A stretch of DNA of 14,371 nt from Caryophanales bacterium UBA3620 (GTDB taxonomy: Bacteria > Bacillota_I > Bacilli_A > RF39 > UBA660), in the NCBI GenBank assembly GCA_002375205.1, contig DFLL01000038.1, forward strand, positions 1 through 14,371, read 5' to 3'. A program made the translations under genes and the position numbers. Under the pieces are notes generated by a model, which saw only the letters and a list, made by a program, of their open reading frames with translations, was not told where the DNA came from and searched no databases. Within the stretch, counting starts at the first letter, position 1. Each line of letters starts with the position of its first letter. Shown piece by piece: positions 1 through 6,549 of this stretch.

Positions 1-506
1 TTCATTACTTTGTTATAGTAACCTTCTGTTGAAATATTATTTTTATTTAACTCTTTTTCTTCTTGTAATGAGAAAAATATAGATTGATCATGTGTATTTT
101 TCTTAAACCAATCAATTATATTATCGTAATTTTCTGGGTATTCTATTTCATAATTCATTATCTCATTAATAGCATTTTGATCTCCATCTAATAGTCTGTT
201 TAATAGAACTGCTAGAGTGGGATATTTTATACTGGTATAATTATACTCATATATTTCTTTATCTTCACTTGTGTCACAGTAAGATGTTGTTTTGTTTGTT
301 CTTGTTCTTTTTAAATTAACTATTTTTATGTTTTCTCTTTTTGCATTACTAATAAGTTCTTCAGAACTTAAAGTTGAGTCTTTGGTTATATGTTTTTTTG
401 CACCACAATTATCTATTATTTCGTCTATTAGTGTTTTTATTTCTTCTACATTATAAGTTACTTCATATTTAATAGTTTCATTTCTTCCTTTTTCAAAATA
501 TATCAT
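1..506 (-). CDS. Hypothetical protein, 3' end beyond the window
   Basis: An open frame runs on the minus strand from an ATG at 506-504 to the window edge with no stop: 168 codons, C-terminus missing. The start is set by a GGAGG at 514-518 about 7 bases upstream of the ATG, and by a promoter just upstream of that. The protein begins MIYFEKGRNETIKYEV, is rich in Lys, Asn, Glu and Ile, and shows no membrane segment or signal peptide. Around residues 105-125 it has a short hydrophobic stretch (PTLAVLLNRLLDG) that looks like an amphipathic helix. I do not recognise a family. It is divergent from the 829-1623 gene, with about 320 bases between the two starts. That it is a real gene is well supported by the open frame, promoter and ribosome binding site; its function is unknown. 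Confidence 0.75.
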   Translation of the reverse strand, partial: MIYFEKGRNETIKYEVTYNVEEIKTLIDEIIDNCGAKKHITKDSTLSSEELISNAKRENIKIVNLKRTRTNKTTSYCDTSEDKEIYEYNYTSIKYPTLAVLLNRLLDGDQNAINEIMNYEIEYPENYDNIIDWFKKNTHDQSIFFSLQEEKELNKNNISTEGYYNKVM

Positions 507-528
507 ATTAAAACCTCCAATTGCCTTT

Positions 529-557
529 ATTTTATCATATTTAAATATGGAAGTCTA
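529..557 (-). promoter_or_regulatory. Promoter of the 1-506 gene
   Basis: On the minus strand a -35 of TAGACT (557-552) is followed after exactly 17 bases by a -10 of TAAAAT (534-529), preceded by an extended TGA. Transcription would start near 522, leaving a leader of about 16 bases that contains the GGAGG. Confidence 0.5.
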
Positions 558-560
558 GTA

Positions 561-575
561 CTATTTAGAAAATAG
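561..575. repeat. Short inverted repeat near the 1-506 promoter
   Basis: CTATTT-AGA-AAATAG is a perfect 6-bp inverted repeat with a 3-bp spacer, 3 bp upstream of the -35 of the minus-strand promoter. It could be an operator, but short AT-rich palindromes arise easily by chance here. The rest of 576-769 holds nothing I can name. Confidence 0.2.
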
Positions 576-769
576 GATAAACGCATGATTTTTTTTATAT
601 AAATTAAGGCATTATGGTAAATAAATATATAATATTGATAAATTTTAGATTAAAAAAATAGTAATTGTTTTGAACATAAAAATATTAATATTATTTTTAG
701 AATTTATGTTTAATATAATTTTTTATAACTTAATCTCATGCATTTATTCTGATTTGAAAAATGTTAGAT

Positions 770-798
770 TTGACAAGAACAAACATTTGTGTTATCAT
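770..798 (+). promoter_or_regulatory. Promoter of the 829-1623 gene
   Basis: A consensus -35 TTGACA (770-775), a 17-bp spacer and a -10 TATCAT (793-798) with an extended TGT make a strong sigma-A type promoter. The predicted start of transcription is near 805, just ahead of the ribosome binding site at 812-819. The spacer contains a perfect inverted repeat, ACAAA-CA-TTTGT (779-790), a possible operator. Confidence 0.7.
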
Positions 799-828
799 AT
801 TTCTCGTTTCAGGGAGGAGAAAATATTT

Positions 829-1623
829 ATGAATATGAATTATTTAACTTTTTGGATAGCAACAATAATTGGTAGTTTTGGGGCTGAAATAGTAAATGAA
901 CTTAGAATGTTTAAGGATATTGCTGATGTTGGATACAAAGTTGATTTGAAAAAAATGTCAGAATTTCAGGATAGATTGATGCCTGATGCAAATAAATCAT
1001 ATTTATTATCATTTTTAATACCATTATATAACATTATGGATGTTTGCAAAAATATAATAACTTATAATAATATTAGACCAATGTTATTAGATCAATTAAA
1101 TGCAATGGGAGTACTAGAAGAAATGTCTGTATATGAAAAAAATGAATATGCTAAGAATCCTACTGCTTTAAATGCTTTTATAATTCCATTAAAGACAAAG
1201 AAAAAACTTGCTAATGCTATTAAAGTAACAACAACTGATGATAATGTAAAAAACATATATTATATTGATTACAATAAAAAGAAAGGTTTTACTTTACTGA
1301 AGGTTGATGGCCCAGACTCTATGCTACCTTTTGAGGAACAGGAAAAAAGAGCTAAGGAAAAGATGTATAATCTTGGCAAATATTTAAATGATAATTATGG
1401 AACTGCTGAAAATTATGTAAAATCTCTTGATAAAAATTCAAATGAGTTCCAAGAAGGGCAAAATATAGTTGAATCTATCCAAAGTCAGTCTAATAATAAT
1501 GAAGATAAAGATGAAACAAAATGTACTCAAGTAGTGTTAAAACCAAATGATGAAGTCCAATCATATGAGTTGGAAGATAAGAATATGGATGACAAACCAT
1601 TAATAAGAGCCAGAAAAAAATAA
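829..1623 (+). CDS. Hypothetical membrane-associated protein
   Basis: A 264-residue protein that I do not recognise. The frame is open upstream to a TTG at 670, but I start it at ATG 829. A GGGAGGAG lies 9 bases before that ATG, and a consensus promoter (770-798) sits inside the would-be upstream extension. The N-terminus has a weakly hydrophobic segment (about residues 5-20), and a second one lies at about 57-77 (SYLLSFLIPLYNIMDVCKNI). These suggest a membrane hairpin or peripheral association. The middle is mixed helix with many Lys and Asn. The last 60 residues are hydrophilic, acidic and Asn/Ser-rich, ending in a basic RARKK. It stands alone between its own promoter and a hairpin terminator, so it is a single-gene unit. 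Function unknown. Confidence 0.75.
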   Translation: MNMNYLTFWIATIIGSFGAEIVNELRMFKDIADVGYKVDLKKMSEFQDRLMPDANKSYLLSFLIPLYNIMDVCKNIITYNNIRPMLLDQLNAMGVLEEMSVYEKNEYAKNPTALNAFIIPLKTKKKLANAIKVTTTDDNVKNIYYIDYNKKKGFTLLKVDGPDSMLPFEEQEKRAKEKMYNLGKYLNDNYGTAENYVKSLDKNSNEFQEGQNIVESIQSQSNNNEDKDETKCTQVVLKPNDEVQSYELEDKNMDDKPLIRARKK

Positions 1624-1640
1624 AAGGTAATATTCAAATA

Positions 1641-1671
1641 AAGAAATATAGAAAAAACTATATTTCTTTTT
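1641..1671 (+). terminator. Intrinsic terminator after the 829-1623 gene
   Basis: AAGAAATATAG (1641-1651) and CTATATTTCTT (1658-1668) form a perfect 11-bp stem around an A6 loop. The arm is followed by TTT. It lies 18 bases after the stop codon. Confidence 0.65.
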
Positions 1672-1817
1672 GTAAAAGGACTACTATAAGGAGTTTTGAA
1701 TATAAGTGTTCAAATAATGTTTATGCTTTAAAACGAATAAAATAAAGATAGTATTATTTTTAATCTAAATTTATATAGAAACTTAGATACTAAAATAAAT
1801 TTAAGTATTAAAACTTT

Positions 1818-1851
1818 AAAAGAAGATATTGATGAAAAAATATCTTCTTTT
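1818..1851. repeat. Perfect 13-bp inverted repeat (hairpin)
   Basis: AAAAGAAGATATT (1818-1830) and AATATCTTCTTTT (1839-1851) form a perfect 13-bp stem with an 8-base loop. The right arm ends in four Ts and is followed by AATGAT. It could act as a weak terminator shielding prfA from read-through, or as a transcript-end hairpin. Confidence 0.4.
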
Positions 1852-1883
1852 AATGATAAAGAATATAAAAGTGATAAAGATAA

Positions 1884-1912
1884 TTTACTTTTTGATATAA
1901 ATTTGGTAAAAT
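1884..1912 (+). promoter_or_regulatory. Promoter of the prfA-prmC operon
   Basis: A -35 of TTTACT (1884-1889), a 17-bp spacer and a -10 of TAAAAT (1907-1912) with an extended TGG. The start of transcription would be near 1919, with a 17-base leader carrying GAAAGGA (1921-1927) before the ATG at 1936. Confidence 0.5.
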
Positions 1913-1935
1913 ACTTATGAGAAAGGACGATTATT

Positions 1936-3000
1936 ATGATAGATAGATTAAATGCTATAGAAGAAAGATATAATGAAATAGAAAAAGAACTTAGTAGTCC
2001 AGAAGTTATTAGTGATATTAAGAAAATGACAATGTTATCTAAAGAGAGAACATCTCTTGAAAAGACTGTTGATGTTTATAAGAAATATAAACAAGTATTA
2101 GCTGATTTAGAAGAAGCTAAAGAACTATTACATGATAGAGATATGGCTGAGTTTGCTAAAGAAGAGATTAATGATTGTGAAAGTAAAAAGAGTGAGTTAG
2201 AAAGTGAACTTGAAATATTATTAATACCACATGATCCTAATGATGATAAGAATGTTATTGTTGAGATAAGAGGAGCTGCTGGAGGAGATGAAGGTAATAT
2301 CTTTGCGGGTGATTTATTCGATATGTATTCGAGATATGCTAATCAGGTAGGATGGAAAATTGAAGTACTTAATGCTGTAGAAGGTACTGCGGGAGGATAT
2401 TCACAAATTGAATTTATGGTTAAAGGAGAAAGTGTATATTCTAAATTAAAGTATGAAAGTGGTGCACATAGAGTACAAAGGGTTCCTGCGACAGAAAGTC
2501 AGGGTAGAGTACATACTAGTACTGCTACTGTACTTGTTATGCCAGAAGCTGAAGAATTTGATTTTGAACTTGATGAATCAGAAGTTAGAATAGATATTAC
2601 GAGAAGTAGTGGCTCTGGTGGACAAGGTGTTAATACAACGGATAGTGCTGTTAGACTTACACATATTCCTACGGGTATTATTGTTTATTCTCAGACGGAG
2701 AGAAGCCAAATTAAGAATAAAGAACTTGCTTTTAAAATATTAAAAACAAGATTATATGATATGAAACTTAGAGAACAAGAAGAAAAGGAAGCAGCTGAGA
2801 GAAAAGTTAAGATAGGTACTGGAGATAGAAGTGAAAAGATTAGAACTTATAACTATCCTCAGAATAGAATTACCGATCATAGAATTGGATATACTTCAAT
2901 GAATTTAGATAGAGTTATGGATGGAGATATGGATGATTTACTAAATGCTCTTATTAATGAAGATATGAGAATGAAACTTGCTGGAGAGGGTAATGTATAA
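1936..3000 (+). CDS. prfA: Peptide chain release factor 1 (RF1)
   Basis: RF1 reads UAA and UAG stop codons in the ribosomal A site and triggers hydrolysis of peptidyl-tRNA. The 354-residue length is typical of the family. The N-terminal part (about 1-100) is the helical domain. The codon-recognition tripeptide is P-A-T at residues 184-186 within HRVQRVPATESQGRVHTS, the RF1 form (RF2 has SPF). The catalytic GGQ is at 228-230 within SSGSGGQGVNTTDSAVR, and its Gln is the target of PrmC. The ATG at 1936 follows GAAAGGA. The 3' end overlaps the start of prmC, which fits translational coupling. Several genes in this window end in TGA, so a separate RF2 must be encoded elsewhere. Identification is firm. 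Confidence 0.97.
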   Translation: MIDRLNAIEERYNEIEKELSSPEVISDIKKMTMLSKERTSLEKTVDVYKKYKQVLADLEEAKELLHDRDMAEFAKEEINDCESKKSELESELEILLIPHDPNDDKNVIVEIRGAAGGDEGNIFAGDLFDMYSRYANQVGWKIEVLNAVEGTAGGYSQIEFMVKGESVYSKLKYESGAHRVQRVPATESQGRVHTSTATVLVMPEAEEFDFELDESEVRIDITRSSGSGGQGVNTTDSAVRLTHIPTGIIVYSQTERSQIKNKELAFKILKTRLYDMKLREQEEKEAAERKVKIGTGDRSEKIRTYNYPQNRITDHRIGYTSMNLDRVMDGDMDDLLNALINEDMRMKLAGEGNV

Positions 3001-3766
3001 TTCGGATATTAAAAGTATTTTAGAAGATAAGAAAATAGATAGTAATTCATATGATTATTTATATAAATATTTAAAAAATAATGATTTACTTGATAAATTA
3101 GATGAATATACTGATAGATTAATAAATGGAGAACCTGTTCAATATATTATTGGTAATGTAGATTTTTATGGTAATAAGATTATTGTTAATAAAGATGTAT
3201 TAATACCTAGATTTGAGACAGAGTTATTAGTAGAAAAAACGATTAAGTATATTAAGAATAAGTATGATAATAAAATAGATATACTTGATATTGGTACTGG
3301 TAGTGGGGCTATTGCTATTACTTTAGATAAAGAGGTTAGTTGTAATGTAGATGCTATTGATATATCTAGTGAGGCATTAAAAGTAGCTAAAGAGAATAAT
3401 AAATTAAATGGTACTAATGTTAATATGTTTATTAGTGATGTATTTGATAATGTTAGTAAGAAATATGATGTTATTATTAGTAATCCACCGTATATTTCTA
3501 ACGATGAAGAGATAATGGATATTGTTAAAAGCAATGAACCTCATATTGCTTTGTATGCTGATATGGATGGATTATATTTTTACGATAAGATACTTAGAGA
3601 AAGTAAGAAGTATTTAAATGATAACTTTATTATTGCTTTTGAAATTGGATATATGGAAGCTAATGATATAGTAGAAATAGCTAATAAGTATTTAGATAAT
3701 ATTAGTATTAGTGTTGAAAAAGATTATAGTGATAGAGATAGATTTATCTTTATTATGAGTAAGTAG
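2993..3766 (+). CDS. prmC: Release factor glutamine N5-methyltransferase
   Basis: PrmC uses S-adenosylmethionine to methylate the Gln of the GGQ motif in release factors, which raises termination efficiency. I start it at ATG 2993, which follows GGAGAGGG by a normal distance; a TTG at 2978 is in frame but lacks a site of its own. The result is 257 residues. The helical N-terminal domain (about 1-65) precedes the family signature IPRFETE at 71-77, the SAM-binding loop DIGTGSGAIAI at 99-109, and the catalytic NPPY at 164-167 (SNPPYIS). The start lies inside the last codons of prfA, an 8-base overlap, and prfA-prmC pairing is the usual arrangement in bacteria. Identification is firm. Confidence 0.95.
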   Translation: MYNSDIKSILEDKKIDSNSYDYLYKYLKNNDLLDKLDEYTDRLINGEPVQYIIGNVDFYGNKIIVNKDVLIPRFETELLVEKTIKYIKNKYDNKIDILDIGTGSGAIAITLDKEVSCNVDAIDISSEALKVAKENNKLNGTNVNMFISDVFDNVSKKYDVIISNPPYISNDEEIMDIVKSNEPHIALYADMDGLYFYDKILRESKKYLNDNFIIAFEIGYMEANDIVEIANKYLDNISISVEKDYSDRDRFIFIMSK

Positions 3767-3775
3767 GTGATTGAT

Positions 3776-4066
3776 ATGGCTACTTGTAGTAGTTGTAAAA
3801 ATTTAGATACGAAGAAAAAAGTAGATGGTGCTTGTAGTGGAGTAAGATATAATTGCAAGAAACTTAAGACTTATGTAGGTGGAGACATGGATGCTTGTGA
3901 AAAGTATGAAAGCTGCTATCGAAGTAATGATGATTGTAATAAGATATATCGAGAAGGTAGAGACTGGGATAATGATAAGCATAGTGCTAGTTTTTATATG
4001 ATTATTGGTGCTATATTACTTATTATTACAATAATTATGTTTTTACTTAATAGAGATATGTATTAA
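3776..4066 (+). CDS. Small Cys-rich tail-anchored membrane protein
   Basis: A 96-residue protein of unrecognised family. The ATG at 3776 follows AGGTGA, which overlaps the prmC stop; a GTG at 3767 is in frame but has no good site. The N-terminal part holds seven cysteines (4, 7, 20, 27, 41, 47, 54) starting with a CxxC, which looks like a small metal-binding or disulfide fold. A hydrophilic stretch follows (55-72, including REGRDWDNDKHS). A single membrane helix at about 73-91 then ends in NRDMY. With no signal peptide and the helix at the very C-terminus, the Cys-rich part is likely cytosolic, where zinc binding would be more likely than disulfides. It is the last gene of the prfA-prmC operon. 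Function unknown. Confidence 0.75.
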   Translation: MATCSSCKNLDTKKKVDGACSGVRYNCKKLKTYVGGDMDACEKYESCYRSNDDCNKIYREGRDWDNDKHSASFYMIIGAILLIITIIMFLLNRDMY

Positions 4067-4071
4067 AAAAG

Positions 4072-4093
4072 ACTTATCATGTGATAAGTTTTT
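4072..4093. terminator. Bidirectional terminator between convergent genes
   Basis: ACTTATC-ATGT-GATAAGT forms a 7-bp stem with a tetraloop. Six As (4065-4070) lie before it and five Ts (4089-4093) run out of its right arm. It follows the 3776-4066 stop by 5 bases and precedes the stop of the minus-strand penicillin-binding protein, so it can serve both directions. Confidence 0.75.
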
Positions 4094-6071
4094 ATTCTAA
4101 GGCAGAAGACATATTTTCTTCTTTGAAAACGGCTTCTAAATCTTTAGAAGACATATCGAGAGATGGTTCAGTGCCTTTTAGGTAGAAAAACATCTCTTTT
4201 TTTGTGTCTGTGTCACTTGCAATAGTACCGTTTATGGGGTTTACGATAACTCCTACAACATTATTTGGTATTTCATACCAGGATGTTTTATGAGTTTTAT
4301 AGTAGCCCTCCATGGTATCTATCCATATGTTTTTGTGATAAACATAATCTTTTGAGTCTATTTTTTTATTTTCATCATATCCGGTCCATACTCCAAGTAC
4401 GGCATTTTCTGTGAAGCCGATTATCCATAAATCTGTATCAGTTGTTCCAGATTTTATTGCATATCTATGACTTATTTTAGGATATAGGCTCATTAAAGTT
4501 GGATAGTTATAATCAATAAAGTTTTGATTATAGGTACTTGTTAACATTTGATTTAAGATATATGTTAAACTAGGATTTAGGACTTCTTCTTTTTCTTCGT
4601 GGGCTTGATATAGGATATTTCCTTTTGAATCTTCTACTTTGATAATAAAGTGGGGTATGGTTTTTCCTCCTAGAGAAGCAAATGTTGAATAGGCTGATGT
4701 CATCTCTAAAAGGGATATTTCTTCTGTTCCTAGTGGAAGTGAAGGTATAGGAGACAATTTGCTTGTTATTCCTAGTCTCTTGGCAGTATTTACAAGCATA
4801 TTTTCTCCAAGAAAGAGATGCGTTTTTACAGCAAAAATATTATCGGAATAGGATATAGCTGCTTCCATTGATAGAGGACCATTTGCATAAGTATCATTAT
4901 GATTTTTAGGAGTGTAGGTTTCGCCTTCAGAAAAAGTAAACGTCGTTTTTTCACTGGTGAAAGAAGATGATGGAGTAAAACCACTTTCTAATGCAGTATA
5001 ATAAAGTATTGGTTTCATGGTGGAACCTACTTGTCTTTGAGCTTTTATAGCTCGATTAAACTGACTTTTATTATAGTCGTTTCCTCCTATTAGAGCAAGA
5101 ATTCTACCGGTATTAGGATCCATCATAATAGCGGCACTTTGTATTTCTGTATCTTCATTTACATGGTTATATAGTGCTTTTTCTAAACTTTCTTGTGCTG
5201 ATGCATCAAGAGAGGTATATATTTTTAAACTTCCTGTTTCTAAAAGAGAAGATGGTATTTGAGGAAGATTATTTAATTCTTCAATGACGGCATCTTTAAA
5301 ATAGTTTATATTAGCAAATTTAGTTGTTTCTTTTTTACCAATGATTGTAAGTTCTTCATTTATGGCTTTATTGTATTCTATATTTGTTATTTTTTTATTT
5401 TTTTTCATCATTGATAAAACTGTTTTTTGCCTTTCCTTTGAAAGACTATAATTTTTTATTGGTGAATAATTACTTGGGGATTTAGGAATGCCCGCAAGAA
5501 GAGAAGCTTCCGCTAGAGTTAAGTCTTTGGAGGATTTTCCAAAGTAATATTTTGATGCTTCTTCTATACCATATATTCCTCCGTAGTTAATAGTATTTAA
5601 GTATCCTTCGAGAATTTCATCTTTGGTATAATGGACTTCTAGTTCACAGGCAAGAAGGGCTTCATCTAGTTTTCTTTTCCACGTTTTATCAAAATTTAAA
5701 AAGAGATTACGAGCATACTGCTGAGTAATCGTGGATGCTCCTTCACTTTTATTTCCTTTTATTAAGTTGGTTATTAGTGCTTTTCCGATGCGAAGATAAT
5801 CAAAACCGATATGTTTATAAAAATATTTGTCTTCTGTTGCTATCGTGGCATTTATTAGATTGTTACTAATATTATCTAAACTTACCCAGTTATCATTATT
5901 ATTAAATATTGGCTCTCCATTATTATCATACAAAAAATAGTTTTGGGTTTTATTTATTTCTATTTTTGGTGTTAATAAGCAGTATAAATATACTAGAGTA
6001 TTTCCTAATATAAATAAAAATATTGGTAAGAATATTAGTAATATTATCTTTCTTTTCTTTCTTTTTTTCAT
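4092..6071 (-). CDS. Class A penicillin-binding protein (PBP1A type)
   Basis: A bifunctional peptidoglycan synthase of 659 residues, anchored with its enzyme domains outside the membrane. A basic start (MKKRKKRK) leads into one membrane helix at about 9-33. The GT51 glycosyltransferase domain follows, with ATEDKYFYKHIGFD (catalytic Glu80) and GASTITQQ at 111-118. The transpeptidase domain has all three active-site motifs: STMK (Ser350, Lys353), SDN (409-411) and KSGT (540-543). The ATG at 6071 is preceded by AGAGGGAT. It is a single-gene unit, divergent from the DUF1934 operon, and shares a terminator with the prfA operon. Which PBP1 paralogue it is (PBP1A, PBP4 or PBP2d-like) cannot be settled here, so I give no symbol. 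Confidence 0.94.
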   Translation of the reverse strand: MKKRKKRKIILLIFLPIFLFILGNTLVYLYCLLTPKIEINKTQNYFLYDNNGEPIFNNNDNWVSLDNISNNLINATIATEDKYFYKHIGFDYLRIGKALITNLIKGNKSEGASTITQQYARNLFLNFDKTWKRKLDEALLACELEVHYTKDEILEGYLNTINYGGIYGIEEASKYYFGKSSKDLTLAEASLLAGIPKSPSNYSPIKNYSLSKERQKTVLSMMKKNKKITNIEYNKAINEELTIIGKKETTKFANINYFKDAVIEELNNLPQIPSSLLETGSLKIYTSLDASAQESLEKALYNHVNEDTEIQSAAIMMDPNTGRILALIGGNDYNKSQFNRAIKAQRQVGSTMKPILYYTALESGFTPSSSFTSEKTTFTFSEGETYTPKNHNDTYANGPLSMEAAISYSDNIFAVKTHLFLGENMLVNTAKRLGITSKLSPIPSLPLGTEEISLLEMTSAYSTFASLGGKTIPHFIIKVEDSKGNILYQAHEEKEEVLNPSLTYILNQMLTSTYNQNFIDYNYPTLMSLYPKISHRYAIKSGTTDTDLWIIGFTENAVLGVWTGYDENKKIDSKDYVYHKNIWIDTMEGYYKTHKTSWYEIPNNVVGVIVNPINGTIASDTDTKKEMFFYLKGTEPSLDMSSKDLEAVFKEENMSSALE

Positions 6072-6130
6072 TGTAATCCCTCTTTTTTTTTATAGCATTA
6101 ATTATTATGTAAAAAAATAAGTAAAATATG

Positions 6131-6159
6131 TTGTATTTTTTATTAAGTTATGATATGAT
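6131..6159 (+). promoter_or_regulatory. Promoter of the DUF1934/ArgRS-like/rpoE operon
   Basis: A -35 of TTGTAT (6131-6136), a 17-bp spacer and a -10 of TATGAT (6154-6159) with an extended TGA. By normal spacing, +1 falls at about 6166, only about 3 bases before the first ATG at 6169. Confidence 0.65.
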
Positions 6160-6168
6160 TTCTCTTGA

Positions 6169-6549
6169 ATGTTTGGAAGTGATATTATTAGAGTAAAAAT
6201 TAAAGGTTATTTAAAAAATATTACGGAAAATAATAATTTAATATTTGGTGAGAAAGGTATTTATAATAAAAATAAATTATCTTTTATTAAAGATGATATT
6301 AAATATAATATTAAGTTATTAGATAGTGAAATTATTATGATAAGAGAAGGAAAAGATTATATTAATTCTTTTATATTTAATAAAAAGAAAGCAAGTAGTA
6401 CTTATATTCTTAAGGATAATAATTATACTATTGAAATGGATATTGATATTAAAGAGATTATTATTGATAATGGATTTTATGTTAAGTACATGATTTGTGA
6501 TACTTCTTGTTTATATGAATTTAAATTAGAAATGAGTGAGTTTTTATGA
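6169..6549 (+). CDS. YwiB-like DUF1934 family protein
   Basis: A 126-residue protein made of alternating short beta strands (IRVKIKG, NKLSFI, DIKYNIKL, EIIMIREG, ASSTYI, YTIEMDIDIKEIIID), resembling the lipocalin-like barrel of Bacillus YwiB (DUF1934). The best landmarks are IMIREG at 56-61 followed by KASSTYIL at 74-81, matching the MRSG...GAST region I recall from YwiB. It is somewhat shorter than the roughly 140-residue Bacillus protein. The biochemical role of the family is unknown to me. No Shine-Dalgarno site precedes the ATG, the promoter is 9 bases upstream, and no other start is in frame nearby. The stop overlaps the next start (ATGA). DUF1934 next to argS and rpoE is a known Bacilli arrangement, which supports the assignment. 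Confidence 0.65.
   Translation: MFGSDIIRVKIKGYLKNITENNNLIFGEKGIYNKNKLSFIKDDIKYNIKLLDSEIIMIREGKDYINSFIFNKKKASSTYILKDNNYTIEMDIDIKEIIIDNGFYVKYMICDTSCLYEFKLEMSEFL

Larger units (their letters stand above)
1741..1920 (+). pseudogene. Possible decayed coding remnant upstream of prfA
   Basis: This 59-codon stretch is open in one frame between a TAA (1738-1740) and a TGA (1918-1920). It translates to plausible helical, Lys/Asp-rich sequence, including YRNLDTKINLSIKTLKEDID. It has no ATG, GTG or TTG with a ribosome binding site, so it cannot be expressed as it stands. The prfA promoter lies over its last codons. It may be the 3' end of a gene lost by deletion, or a chance open frame; I favour neither strongly. 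Confidence 0.22.

Noticed and set aside
770..798. LexA (SOS) box upstream of the 829-1623 gene, suggested by GAAC followed by TGTT
   Set aside because: The spacing and flanks do not fit the Bacilli SOS box (CGAAC-N4-GTTCG type); only the short ACAAA/TTTGT palindrome is real.
670..828. TTG-started 53-residue N-terminal extension of the 829-1623 protein
   Set aside because: There is no ribosome binding site at 670, a consensus promoter lies at 770-798, and GGGAGGAG precedes ATG 829.
1680..1735. Short frame starting TTG at 1696 behind AAGGAG
   Set aside because: It ends after about ten codons and has no further support.
3166..3534. 122-codon open frame on the minus strand inside prmC
   Set aside because: It is the shadow of prmC on the opposite strand, with low-complexity Leu/Ile/Ser content and no ribosome binding site.
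6089..6117. Possible promoter of the penicillin-binding protein gene (extended -10 TGCTATAAA on the minus strand)
   Set aside because: The -35 at the right spacing is only a T run and the predicted start would fall inside the ribosome binding site, so the true promoter cannot be placed with confidence.
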